A stretch of 64,000 nucleotides of DNA from Rhabdornis inornatus (Eukaryota > Chordata > Aves > Passeriformes > Rhabdornithidae), in NCBI GenBank assembly GCA_013397075.1, contig VWZS01010175.1, positions 1,266,178 through 1,330,177 on the forward strand. Reading direction: 5' to 3'. This document shows, one piece after another, positions 25,658 to 38,300 of this stretch. The translations under genes were made by a program, and so were the position numbers. A model generated the notes under the pieces. The model ran no database searches. It was not told the DNA's origin and saw nothing but the letters and a program-made list of their open reading frames with translations. Every line of letters starts with the position of its first letter. Positions within the stretch are counted from its first letter, which is position 1.

Positions 25658-26064
25658 TGCTCTGCTAAAACCATGGTTCTGCTTTCTCCCTCTTCTTGTT
25701 CCCCCTTCCCACTATGGTTGGCTGAAGAATTGGAGGCATAGAAGGTAAATACTATGGGTTGAGATAAGAACAATTTACTGGAAAGAGCAATGAGGTAAGA
25801 AAACCTCATAACACAGTTATAGAATGGTAACAGCAGCAATACTAATAATGGAAGCATACAAAAGAGCTAGTGCAAAATGCTCACCTCAGAGCCCGACCCA
25901 GCCACACCACCCTGACTGGAAGAGGCCCCTTCTCCTGGGAAGAGACTCCCTTCCTCCCACCCCTGTCAATAACATGAGGTGCAATAGAATGACCTCTGTG
26001 TCACAGCCATGCCCCCTCCTGGCTACTGCAAAAAATTAACTCTGTCCTGGTTGAAACCAGGACG
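25658..26064 (-). mobile_element. Degraded avian endogenous retrovirus LTR, minus orientation
   Basis: On the plus strand, 'gggttgagataagaacaatt' near the left end, then 'gtgtcacagccatgccccct', then 'aaattaactctgtcctggtt' plus 'gaaaccaggac' at the right end match in order an LTR family common in bird genomes. The LTR reads right to left. The polyadenylation signal expected near 25770 is altered (AGTAAA form on the minus strand). The copy is about 400 bases, shorter than I recall for intact members, so it probably has internal deletions. No clear target-site duplication is visible and no internal viral genes are present. Confidence 0.75.
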
Positions 26065-26710
26065 CACTGCAATCACAAAATTAAGACTCGCTTTTGGATA
26101 TTACACAGATGCCATTAAGGCTAAGAACATTAAAAGGGATAAAGATTTGAGATCTGTTTGAGACACCACTGAAGTGTATTTCCCTGCATACAGAAATTAC
26201 TCAGTTTCTAAAAATTAGGACACTGAAGCGCTCATTCTCTGGGCATCTGGATCTTCTAACTGCACTAAATTACTGTCTGGAGACAGAGGTGATTTTTTTT
26301 TTTCCTAGAATATGTAAACCTTACCTTAAGAAATTCCAAGCTATCTAGAGTACACCCATACCTATACTTCTGATCTATATTTTTTTCACTGGGGCTTGCA
26401 AGCTGACCTGATACTTTGGGAGGTTCTCTTTCTCCTTGTTTTAAAATTATTTGTGTATTTACATCTAACAGTCTCAGAGTATTCTTCTCCCAGAACAGTT
26501 AGGTAATATGAACACCATGTTGGGACATTTTAAGAACTAGCAGCCTGGTGATTAGAGGGGGAGGACTTTAGAATAAAGCTAGTTTCAACAGATATGTCCA
26601 CTCTAACTGCTTCTTTATTTCTCCCACATCAAGCCAAGCTAAAAAACTTAGAATTATTATTAATTATGAGTTGCTCTATCTATAAAAATCAGTCTGCTGC
26701 TGTTGCAGCA
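26065..26710. other. Spacer between the two LTRs
   Basis: AT-rich sequence with a T-rich patch near 26293-26302. No viral gene remnant was recognised, so the two LTRs, which also differ in sequence, are not read as one provirus. Confidence 0.6.
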
Positions 26711-26716
26711 GATCTC

Positions 26717-27250
26717 TGTTAGGGGTAGAAACGAGCCAAGACACAGACTCTCATTTAAAAATGTGAAAAGGGTCCTGGTTTATTCTTCTTCACAGCTTTG
26801 CCATCCTGACTCTGACTACAGCAAGCTCCTGCTGTAGGGTCCAGCTGCAGACTCTGGCTGTGGCTATTTCCTGCTGGACTGTGACTGCAAGCATTGGTTT
26901 GCAGACTCTGAGCACAGCTTTCACCCAGCTCAGCTGTGACTGCAGGCTCCAGCAGCAGGCTCTGACTCCATCAGACCCAGACTGATCTCACAGCAGATAT
27001 TTTACTGCAGCAACTCTTCCTTGTTTCATTCTTCCTTGAGTCTCTCCGGATGAGTCCTTCATCCTCGGGCCAAAAGCATTCCTGACTAGCCAACCCACCC
27101 CTTTTATCACATTTACCTTTATTAGTCACAGCTGTGACCCATTAAGGGCAAGGCTATTCCTTTTCTTTGGTAATTAGTACAACTGTGAATTATCAGGGGT
27201 GAGGTTGCCTGTAATCTATTCTACACATACACGCTGCCCTTAGAAGAACA
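26717..27250 (-). mobile_element. Solo LTR of an endogenous retrovirus, minus orientation
   Basis: This 534-base unit has the classic terminal inverted bases: on the minus strand it begins TGTTCTTC and ends CCCCTAACA. Read on the minus strand it contains a TATA-like gataaaagggg (about 27104-27114) and an AATAAA signal (complement of tttatt near 26780), in the order U3, R, U5. The middle part is rich in short ctgcagctc/gactctg-type repeats. No gag, pol or env remnant flanks it, so it is a solo LTR left by recombination. The family name was not determined. Confidence 0.78.
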
Positions 27251-27262
27251 GAATTGGATCTC

Positions 27263-28373
27263 TATAGAGAGAAACCATATAACAGCATGGTTATAGTGAA
27301 AGAAACAGAGCTTTTCCAATGATTTTAAAATACAGAGAAAAGTTGAGAAGGAGCATAGGGCACTCCCTTCCTAAGTGGAAAGCGCAGAAATTAGAATTTT
27401 ATTTCTGAAGAATAGCTGTTAGCAACTTCCTGGATCAGAATGATTGCTCTAGATGAAAAAGGATTGAGTATTGACAAATAAACATTAGTTCATCATAAAA
27501 CGAAAGGATAAAATTGCTTAGATATGAGTTGGTGCAACTGGGTTTTATTTAGCCCAGTCTGAAAAAGATTTGAGCACATCCTTGACTGATTTGAAAAAGT
27601 GTTCCCAATTTCCATGTGTCCACAATCCAAGAAAGATACTGAGAGAGTGATGAAGAATGTCATAATAATATTTAGAAGTAATTAAAATATGTCCCATAGG
27701 AAGAGAGTGAAGCAGTGAAATCTATTTCTTTTGGAAAAAAAAAAAGCATAAAAGGTGGTTTAATAATGGATTTTGCACACACAAGTGTGGAACAGCATTT
27801 TGATGATGGAAGAGGCTTTCTCTTAATTGACTAAGACACATAAAGATCCTCTGGCTGGAAGCTTAAACTATGCAAATTCAGGCTCTATTCACTACACACA
27901 TTTTTAATTGCGAGGGTAATTATCCATAGAAACAACTATTCAAAGGCTATGATGGCCTCCCTAGCACTTGAAGTTTTGAATATTAAATTGGATATTTTTT
28001 GAAATAGCTTTCTGAAAAAGCCCTGCTGTGTTTTTAACCTAGTTATTTTTTGGCTGTGTTTTGCTAGTCTTGACATCAGATGGCTGTAATGACCCCTTCT
28101 GGGTTTAAAATTCTACCAATATAAAGGGAAAGTACTGAACTTTAGTAAGTGAAAACTTAGTCTGATCAAACTAATTTGTTAAATAGTATGGCCCCACTTG
28201 GAGCACCCAGATAAGACAGCACAGAATAGGTTCAGTGTGGGAGATTTGTCTTGAAGTAATTTTTGTAGCATTTTTATCCTATACTCAAGGGAACTGAAAG
28301 ACCCTCACAGAATAATTTAACACATAATACAGTAGAAGGTATGTAAACTGTGTAGGCTGCCTGATATTATTAT
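27263..28373. other. Intron without recognised features
   Basis: AT-rich sequence with a short A tract (27736-27747). No exon or repeat family was recognised. Confidence 0.55.
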
Positions 28374-28768
28374 TAATCATAGAAATACATAACGCATTGG
28401 GTTGAAAGGGACCTTTCATTATGCAGTTTCAACATCCCTGACATAGGCAAGGAAGGTCTTCTATTAGACCAGATTGCTCAAAGCCCCATCCAGCCTGGCC
28501 TTGAACACTTCCAGGCATTGTCTATCCATAGCTTTTCTGAGCAACCTCATCACCCTCACAATAAAGAATTTCTTCCTAATATCTAATATAACACTACTTT
28601 TGCTAAGTATAAAGCCTTTCCCCCTTGTCGTATGACTACTTGCCTGTATGAAAAGTGCCTCTTCATATTTCTTTTAAGCACCCTTTAGGTACTGGAAGGC
28701 TGCCCTAAGATCTTCCCAGAGTTGTTTCTTCTCCTGCCTGAACAATCCCAACTCTTTCAACTCTATTA
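28374..28768 (-). mobile_element. CR1 LINE 3' portion, antisense
   Basis: Reverse-complement CR1 in order: 'aatcatagaaatac', 'gggttgaaagggaccttt', 'gaccagattgctcaaagccc', 'catccagcctggccttgaac', 'gaatttcttcctaatatcta', 'ctttaggtactggaaggctg' and 'ctgaacaatcccaactcttt'. It is 5' truncated and moderately diverged. Confidence 0.93.
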
Positions 28769-29956
28769 ATGCTGATAATCTGTAATTTTAGAACATGTAC
28801 AAAACTTCAGTCCTAGACTACAGACCTCATGTGTTGGCTACTGTACAAATACAGATTGTCATTTCACAAACTCTGTGTGTGGAGGTACAAATCTCCATCT
28901 TGCTTTGTCTGCAAACCTATACAGGACAAACCATGTCTCTTCAAACCAAAACCTGTGCTTCATGTTGTTTCCCGTTCAGAGATATTGTTTTCCATCCAAG
29001 CTAAGTGGGTTTTAACAGCTGTGCCCATGACCCATGAAATAAAAAAATCCCTTCCTATTGCTTTTAATTTCATAATGTAAAATAGTTCTTTAGATCATGG
29101 AGAACATAATCTCCAAGACCTCATCTCCAGGTGATAAGATGCAGGGCCTTCCTGGTTACTGAACAGGAGCTGTGGAACTGTACCACAGAGTATAACCTGA
29201 ATTTATGCAGTAGCATACTCTGCTGGGAGTTTCAAAGCATACACAGGTCTGGAAAGTGTACTGTATTCTCAAAGAAAGCATTAGAACAATAAAAAGTTTT
29301 TGATTTTAATATAACCTTTGCTTGAATGAAAAGAAAGAACAATAACTCCTCTTTCAGTACAGTTAAACCTTTCCAACAGTTCCGCCAAGTGGGAAATGTC
29401 TTTATTCAAATTCCTCCCCCCTTCAAGGGGTCTGGTTAAAAACCTTTTTGTTGGAAAAATCACCTTGATACTTGAGAAAACCCCTTGCTATCTGAGGTAT
29501 ACATATTTCTTGTTCAGTGGGTCAGTTCTTGCAGTGTTATATGCACGAGCTGCATGCTGGAGTTAAAAGGATAGAATGATTATGGAGTCAATTGATCTGG
29601 AAAGATGTCTCCGTGGAAGGAAGATTGGTTTAAAAGATGTTTTGAATATGCAATTAGCATCAGTGACTAGTCAAACACGGATATTCAAATCAGAGGAACA
29701 ATTTGTTATTTATGAATGTCAGATTGAAAAAATAATTTGAATTTATGACACTAGGGTTTAAACAAACATCAACCTAAATGTATTCCTGAAAGTCCTTATG
29801 AGCATTTAAATAAATGACGCCACCCTTGGTACTTCAAAAAACCAGGTCGCTTATTTTTGCACCAGTAATGATATAGGAGATTTGAATGAGGCTTTTTTTA
29901 TTAAAAATCCTGCATAGGGTATTAAAATGACTTATGTAAATGGCATTTGCAAATGC
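28769..29956. other. Intron without recognised features
   Basis: AT-rich sequence with short chance frames near 28795-29080 and 29281-29463. No repeat or exon was recognised. Confidence 0.55.
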
Positions 29957-30010
29957 ACAGAACCACAGAATGGTTTCAGTTGGAAGGGACATTAAAGATC
30001 ATCTAGTTTA
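29957..30010 (-). mobile_element. Short CR1 3'-end stub, antisense
   Basis: 'ccacagaatggtttcagttg' followed by 'gaagggacattaaagatcat' is the reverse complement of the last 50 or so bases of avian CR1. Only the stub is present, an extreme 5' truncation. Confidence 0.9.
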
Positions 30011-33000
30011 TTAAAAGTAAATGTAATCCAAACTGCAATGTGTGATGCTGTATCAAGTTGAACATCTTGTTGCATTTGCCTGAGTAGGAAGCATGAAAAA
30101 CTTTGTCTCTTTTCTTATCCTTTTTAGCACAAAAAGCACATAATAAGAAAATGATAATATTTGTATTGTTTGTGGAGAAACAGCAGGAATTTTTTTTAAG
30201 TTTAAAGCAAGACAGAGAGAGACAGGGCTCTGTGGGAGACTGTAGACACTGAATTATCATATATTTGGAAATACTCAATAATCAATTGCATGCAGACTTC
30301 TCTAAAGCTTTAGTGAATGCTCTAGGTGCAACACCAAACATAATTTTCAGTCCTCTGCTCATTACAAAAGAGAATAAAGGGTTGAAATTATTGAAAAATA
30401 TGCAGTTGGCTTCAAAACAGTTACTCTTCAACGCATTTAACAGACATGTATTTGAAATGTCATTAAATATTAGCAAAGTAAAAGAAGAGTTGTTCCTTAC
30501 AGGGTGTTTTTTAAGTAATCCATACAGAAGCAAGGTAGGAAGAGAGGTAAATAGGTAACTATCTTAAAGTACTCAGATAATGTAATTTCAGAAACATTTA
30601 TGATCATTATATGTTTGTTTATTTCCTTCTGCGTTTGTAAGTTTGAAAAGTAGTTCTGCTGAAATGTTAATGTAGGGAAGAGATGTTGACTGATTTGATG
30701 TAAATGCCTCCAAACATATAAATAAAGATTAAAACTTTGGTCTGTGCTAGTCACAAAGCTTGTGGGGGCTTACGCCAGCACCTTAAAAAGCAGAATTGCC
30801 ATGTGCTGTCGCCTTGTCCACTGCAGGACATGGAAACGGTACCAGGTAACCTACAATACTGCAAGATGTGATTGCAGTGGTTCCTAATGAGGTTCAGGCT
30901 GAACTTTCTGATATAACCTTGGGATCCTTCACTCCTAACCTGTCTCTGGACAGGAGCACTAATTTTGTTTCATTATCCTAATATGCGGCTCTGTTTACAT
31001 CCTGCTTTTCAGCAGTGGTTCAGCCGTGGGCTATGGCCCTACCAGGTGGAAATGCATCCAAAGTCAGCAGGGAGGCAGATGGCAGCAGATTCTCTGGGCT
31101 GTGGCAACCATTAGTAACTGTCACTTTTCAGCTCAGACCTGCATAGTTTTCTGGTTCCAGATGGCTCTGTTAAAGCATTTGGATTTGTTGCTGGTTAGTT
31201 CTCAGAAGCAGTGTGGGAACAAAACATTTGCACAATGAGGCTGAGGTATCAGCCTGGGTGCTGTAAAATTAGCTCCTTTCCAGGACAGGAGCCTGACACT
31301 CTTCCACTCTTCCTCTGCTCTGTGCCTGAGAGACCTTTCTCTTTAGGCAGTAGTCCCAGATTAAAAAGGCAGTTAGAAATTTTCTCCACAGATGGAAATG
31401 CTCCTGTAGCCATGTCCTCTTCTCTGTTGGGACAAGACAGATAAAAGCTGAAGTCAGATGAGAGCTGAGACTTTGCATCTACTCTGTGCGTTAGAGCTTG
31501 ACTGGGTTCCAGGTTTGCCTTGTTGTCCCCAGATATTACAGCGTAGATGCTCAAGTGCCTAGCAATCAAATGGTGTGCACTCTTAACAAATTAGGATCTA
31601 AGCCCAAACTGTGGCCACTGCAAATATATTATACTGTGGTAACTATTGTAAAACTATAAATATATATAAATAGTTATCTAAATTATAACACTGCAACAGT
31701 CAGACAGCCTTTAGTTCTCAACCAGGGCATTTCTCCCTTCTAAAATATTTTTTTCTTGTAACCACCACCCCATTCCCCTTTTGTATGCTTGCATCCTCTC
31801 ATATGAATTTTCTTGGACATTGAATCCTCTGAGAACATCCTTTTCCTTACCTATTTCATTAGCTGCACCCCCAGCCTTATCTCCAGCCTCTGTTATTTTC
31901 TGTCTCTGTATTGCCTCTTGCCCTTGACTGCAAACCCTCTGTTTGCAATTGAAGAGTAGTTTGAAAAGTATCTTTCACACTGTGAATAAGCTGTATTAAA
32001 AAGATCAGTTTTCCAATGTAATGTCCCTTGACACAGAATAATTTGTGTTCCTAGAGTGTTTTCTTGCCTTCCCTTCTGTTTCCTTTCTGCTATCCCTCTT
32101 TAATTAAGACCCTTTTGCCCTCTGTCCAATTTGTTTCTTTCCATCTGGTAATTGGTCACTAATACATTTATCCAATTAAATATCATAGTGGTTTTTATGA
32201 CAAGTGGGACGTCCTAAAGTCAGTAACAGGTTCTCTGATTTCTGTTCTTCCAATGTCTATACTATTAACATAATCTTTAAGTCAATGTTTCCCTAATCAC
32301 TTTTTTGAACTATGAATTTTCCTGTTTCCTACATATATTTTCACTTGGAGAAGTTTGACTTTTTAAATTCCTTTCTTGAGGACTTCTTGAGAATTAACCT
32401 CACTCTCAACTTCTGGATTCTGCTGTTAGTTTCAAACACCAGAAATTACTTCAGAGTTTAAATCAGTATCACAATTCTGTGCTACAGATGCACTCTCCTC
32501 ATGCTCTATAGGTTGTCAAGCTTGGTTAAGAAATCAGAAGGAATTGCTGTTATCCATAGATAAACTGTGGACTTCACTTCTCTGAATTTCATCTGGTCAA
32601 ATGGTGATAGATCCTCTTTCCAGAAAACTAATCCTACTGTCCTCACTGATCACTTTGTACAAGTGTTTTGAGAGGGACTATTCTTTGTGGTTATCCTGTG
32701 TTGAAAACCACTGTGCTATTTACAGGTTCCTGTCTGGTGCTGTTTTAAGCTTAACAAAATTGAAGCTACTTCATTTCAGTCAGAAGAATAGTGAAGATAA
32801 TCTTTCTTAACTTCAAGATAAAACTATTTTTACAGTATCAGTGTGAAACACTTTTGGTCTCACTTTATCATTTTTTGCCTTTCTGGCAAGGAGAAAGGGC
32901 AGCTAATGTAGTATTGCTATCCTGTTATTCCTTCCTCCTACAAAACATCTATTTCTACTGGAGGTGGCAGTTAACATTGTTTGTCCCACTTTACCTCGAT

Positions 33001-33454
33001 TAAAGTAGCGGGAGGAAATCATGTGTCCTGGGGAGCTGATCTTTCTCTATTAAGCAAGTGAGTGGGCTGCACCTGGAGTTATAGCATGCTTTCTTCCTTC
33101 TGCTTCAAGGTCAATGGGACTGCCTGATTGATAAATAATGTCTTTGTCCCCTACTGTCATGCAGTTCAAAATGCAACTTCTCAGAAGGGATGAAAATCAG
33201 AAGCAAATTGAGTCTGCTTGGTTTTTTTTTCTTTTTTTCATGAAGAACAGTAAATTATTGTAGTAACATTATATGACCATTTGTTATATTAGTGCTACTT
33301 GCAAAGCCGATTGCCTCAACAGGAATGGCAGAATGTGATATATTATTTTCAGAGTGGGAAATACATCATGGTCATTACAACTCTGTTGAAACAAACCTTC
33401 TAGTAAGTAATAAAAGATACACAATGAAATTATGAAAGGAACTTACTAAGGCAA
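30011..33454. other. Long intron stretch without recognised gene
   Basis: About 3.4 kb of apparently unique sequence with a slightly GC-richer section at 31020-31530 that is open in several frames on both strands. None of these frames shows a known domain. Confidence 0.5.
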
Positions 33455-33836
33455 ATAATCAGAGAGATGGAACACCTCTCCTATGAGAAAAGGCTGAGAG
33501 AGTTGTGTTTTTTTCAGCCTGGTGATGGCAAGGCTCTGAAGAGACTTTATTGAGGCTTTTAGATATTTAAAGGGGACTTCTAAGAAAGATAGGGTCAAGC
33601 ATTTTAGTAGGGGTTGTAGAGACAGGACAAGATGTGATGGTTTTAAACTAAAAGAGGGTGGGTTCAGAGGAGACGGAAGGAATGTTTTATTATGAGGGTA
33701 GTGAATGCAGGTTGTCCAGAGAGGTGGTAGATGCCTTATCCCTGGAAATATTCAAGGTCAGGTTGGATGAGGCTCTGAGCAGCCTGGTTTACTTGAAGAT
33801 GCCTCTCCTTATTGCAAGGAAGTTGGACTAGATGAC
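33455..33836 (+). mobile_element. CR1 LINE 3' portion, sense
   Basis: Sense CR1 in order: 'agatggaacacctctcctat', 'gagaaaaggctgagagagtt', 'aaactaaaagagggtgggtt', 'ccagagaggtggtagatgcc', 'ggtcaggttggatgaggctc' and 'agttggactagatgac'. It stops just before the tail and joins an oppositely oriented CR1 within a few bases. Confidence 0.93.
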
Positions 33837-35300
33837 ACCTTCCACTAGACCAGGTTGCTTAAAGCCCCATCCAACCTGGCCTGGAACACTTCCATCCACA
33901 ACTTCTCTGGGCAACCTATTACAGTGCCTCATCACCCTCACAGTAAAGTTCTTCCTAAAATCTAACCTAAGTCTGCCCTCTTCTAGTTTAAAATCATTAC
34001 TCCTTGTCCTATCACTACACTCCTTCATAAAGAGCCCCTCCCCATCTTTCCTGTTGCCCCCCTTTAGGTACTATACTTTAAGATCTCCCTGGAGCCTTCT
34101 CTTCTCCGGGCTGAACAATCCCGATTCTGTCAGCCTAGCTTTGTAGGAGAGATGCTCCAGCCCTCTGATCATCTCCATGACCCTTCTCTGGACTCATTGC
34201 AACAGATCTTTCTTATGCTGCCAACCCCAGAGGTGGACACAGTACTCCAGGTGGAATCTCATGAAAGCAGAGAGAGATACCCTTCTCCCTTGACCTGCTG
34301 GTCACTATTCCTTTGATGCAGCCTAGGGGCTGATTCGCTTTCTGGGCTGCAAGCACACATTGCTGAGTGAGTTTTTCATCCACCAACAGCCCCAAGTCCT
34401 TCTCTGCAGGGCTGTTCTCAATCTACCCATGACCCAGACTGCATCCATGTTTGGTGTTGCCACATCCCAGCACCTTACATTTGGACTTGTTGAAATTAAT
34501 GAGTGAAGTTCACCTTTACTCTTGAAATTCACCTGTTCAGGTGTCCACCTGTCAAGGCTGCCAAGCTACCAAGGCTGTCTGGATGACATTTCTCCCTGCT
34601 GGAGTGTGAACCACACCACACAGCCTGGTGTCATCTGCCAACCTCACTGAGGGTGGACTCAGTCCCACTGTCCATGTCACTGACAATGTTCAACAGTGCT
34701 GTTCCCAGTACTGACCCCTGAGGCATGTCAGTCCTCGCTGGTCTCCACCTCAGCATCAAGTAATCCATTAAATCTATGTCTCTCCACTTTAGAGAAAAGG
34801 ATGTTGTGCAGAGAAATGTCAAATGCTTTACAGGTAGTCCCAGGTAGATGGCATCAATCACTCTTGTATTATCCACCAGTGCTTTAATACTGTCATTGGA
34901 ATTTGCCATAGAATTTGTCAAACACCATTTGCCCTTGGTGAAGCAACGTTGGCTGTCACCTCTCTTTTCCTTGTGCCTTACCATCATTTCAGGGGGTTCT
35001 GCTCCTTGAACTTGCTAGGCACAGATTGAGAGTGACTGGCCTGTACTTTTTTCCTTTATAAAAATGAGGTTATATTTCCTCCTTTCCTGTCAGAGAAACT
35101 TGACCAGCATGCCACGACTTCTCAAATATGGCTAGTAGCTTAGCAGCTTCATTCCAGCTTCCCTCAGATGCATCTTATCAGGTCTCATTGACTTATACAC
35201 ATTCAGGTTCCTTGGATGGTCTAGAGCTTGATCTTCTCCTATGGTGGGCAGTAATTAATTCTGCCAGTCCCAGCCTTTCAGTTCTCTGAATTGGGTGACA
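33834..35300 (-). mobile_element. CR1 LINE, about 1.47 kb, antisense, with reverse-transcriptase remnants
   Basis: Reverse-complement CR1 from just inside the 3' end ('ccactagaccaggttgctta') upstream into ORF2. Remnants on the minus strand include GLLVDEKL near 34375-34395 and KAFDISLHNIL near 34800-34832, a decayed form of reverse-transcriptase motif A. Frames are broken by stops and indels and the element is 5' truncated, so it is not functional. Its 3' edge is missing the tail and abuts the sense CR1 at 33455-33836. Confidence 0.93.
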
Positions 35301-38300
35301 AGGCAAGGGTGTGTGCTAGTAAAGAGTAAAGGGAAGATAATTTTTGAGTCTGCAAGGTGTATGTCCACAATGGACAATAAACAATTCCAGTCATGGTTTC
35401 TTTTAACATATGTGTATTGCCACTCATGTATCGACTCAATGAATGTCAAACATCTGCAGTCTGGAGGGGGATCTCACCAACTTAGAAATAATTTTTTGCA
35501 AACTTTATCTATTGTACTTGTTGATTGGATCCTGTTCTATGACATCTGGAACACTAACCCCAGCTACCTTTGGAGTCAGTGCCCATGTAGCGTCAAAATT
35601 AAGGAAAACAAGCTTATTCATTTACATATCTTGTATATTTATAAACCCACCATTTTTCTGTCTCAGGAGAAAACTGGGTGCAGAGACAAATGGGCCTGGG
35701 TCAATTGATTTTAAAGGACCTGGCATGATTGACACTAGCAGAGATTTTGTTCTGCTGTGTTTGGCTCTGGTTTACACTGAGTAACATAAAGCCAGGAAAC
35801 ATGATGTTGCAAGTGCTTAGAAGTGTTTTAAATCTTCTCTTGAGAAGCTTCTGCACAGCAGTGCTAATTTCAAGTCTGTGAAACTTTACAAGCAAAAGAA
35901 TTGGCATCAAGCAAAAGCAGCACTGGACCTATGAAATAAGCCTAAAATTATTTCTAGCACAGAGTATTGGGACCTAGCTAGTAAAAACTGCCACAGGATC
36001 TGAAGTTACACTGCTGTGGCCACTGCATAGGTGGAATGGGACCTCCAAGATACATTTCTGCTGGAATATTATTTCTTGATTTATTTTTCATCTTCCCCTG
36101 CAGCTGGAGACTCTCCCTCAGTTTTAATGAAAATAAAAACACAGCTGGGTAGGAACATGATCTCCTGGAAAACAATGAATTCTTCACACTTCATGGAATA
36201 ACATAAAAAAGGAGAACCCACAGTAGGGTATCAAAGATTACACAGAGGAGTCAGTGACTGACAGAAATAAAGTAAGGAGCTCTGGCTGAAAACACAAGCT
36301 CGGGGAAACAGTCTCATAGGAGGTTTTTCTGAGGAATAATGACAGTGGCTCCATGCAGTTTCCTGGGGAGGGGAGGAGGTGAAGTGTGTAACTGCAAGTG
36401 CAGTGGTGTGCAGGCTCATGTTGTTCTGCTCACCTGCCAAAGCCGGGACACTCCTGGAGCATGTGATAAGGGATTCAGGAACAGTAGCTGTTGGCAACCA
36501 AATAACTGATCCTCGTGGACTTTACTGCAGCTGTTTCTGTGTGCATGAATGTGGATGTACATGTTCGTTATATACAAAAACATGCACACGTGTGTCTGTT
36601 GTTTGTATGACTATCAAAGGTTTAATTAAAAAAATAAGTGGAAGTACTCTGTTACTGACATGAGTGCTTGATATATTAATAGATTTAAGCATTGTTTTTG
36701 AGGACGTCATCAACTTGAAATCTCACCTGCATATCAAAGCATTTTTACAGTTTAAAGGCATACGTTAAGATATGATAGCTATAAGGTAATAGAGCTTGAA
36801 ATATTTCACCTGTTTTTCTGTTTATTTAGCATGTGTGACAGCATTTCATCTATAGTGAGTTTCCCCAGCTACTCAGTGTCACCTTTAGTTGTAGAGATCT
36901 TGTTCAAAACAAAGAGGAAAATCATTCTCAAGGGGAAAATTTTTGTGTCTTTCTGTCTTTACTATCTGTCCTTGATCCAGATTTATTTTAAAACCTGGCT
37001 CTAAACATAAGCATAAAAAAGTTGAGGAAAATTATATTATCTGCATGCTTCAAAAAAATAACACTTCTGTATAGAGTTCTCCTCTAGATCAGGCCCATTG
37101 CCAGGGTAATTAATGGGCAGATGCAGTCCTTGGAACTACTTTTAACTCATCTCTTGAAACTGATTCAATTTTAATTTGATGATCTGCCTTTAATAGTGCT
37201 TACTGTACAGTCAGTGCTAGTTAATAGCACTGTTCTCTTCCTTGTCAGAAAATGGGTTCATATGAGGTATTTAGGGATATCTCAGACCTCATGTCAGACA
37301 TTATGATACCTGAGAATGTATTACCTTCTTAAATCCAGTAGTCCTTTGAATAAAATCTTTGAAATTTGGGAAAAAAAAAGTTGTATTTTTTTTCGAATAT
37401 GTGGAGATATCACAGAAAGAAATAGCACTGTCATTACACATTTAACAATGCAGTTCACAATTCTTCCATTTTTACAGCTGAAACTGAGCCTTGTTCTATG
37501 ATTATGATATCTTCTGATCCTTTTTATGTGACAAAAGCGCATATTTAAATTTTATTCATCATGATTAACTAAAGTCAATCCTTAGGAAATGCTTGTATTT
37601 GCTAGAGGTGACCTTTGGTTTACACTAGGAAGAAACTGCAGCTTCAGTTCTCCAAAGGTGGATTGCCGTTTGGAAGCAGAGCTGACTCCATACAGCTGTG
37701 TTTAAGATCTGGTTTTAGTGTGGTAATGATTCAAAAATGTAGAGGAAAGGAGGCAAGTGATTCTGAGAAGGAAATGGACTGAAGTTTATTTTTTCTTGAA
37801 ACAGTGTGAGATTTGGTTCTGCTCTGTACCTCCACAACTGAACGTTTATTATACTCTCAGGAATGATGGTTTTACTGTCAACTTCCCAGACAGTTTTTCA
37901 GCAACATCTCTGCTTAGTTTTTCTCTTCTTTCTCATTTTTAATGACTCTTTAAAAGAAGACTACTAACATTCCTAGCCATGTTTAAAATTCTCAGGCCAA
38001 AGAATTAGAAGAAATAATTTATTTTTCCCCTAATTATATCCCTTATATTAAATTTTTTGGCCCAGTTTAGGCAAAGTCTTCCCCAAATTATGGAATATTA
38101 CAGTGTTATTTGTAAATGGAGCAATTGTAGTTTGTCAACCAATTTGTTGCAAGCAATTTGTTCAGTAAGACTGTGGGAGGAATGACTGTGGAGTAAATGA
38201 GCTTCATGGAAGAGAGTAATGGGAACAGACTATGAATTACTTTGCTGCGAACAGAAAAGCTTCTGTTAATCTGTCCAGAAAAAAAAAAGCAGTCTGTCTA

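Noticed and set aside
25658..27250. The two LTRs as ends of a single provirus
   Set aside because: Their sequences are unlike each other and no viral gene remnants lie between them.
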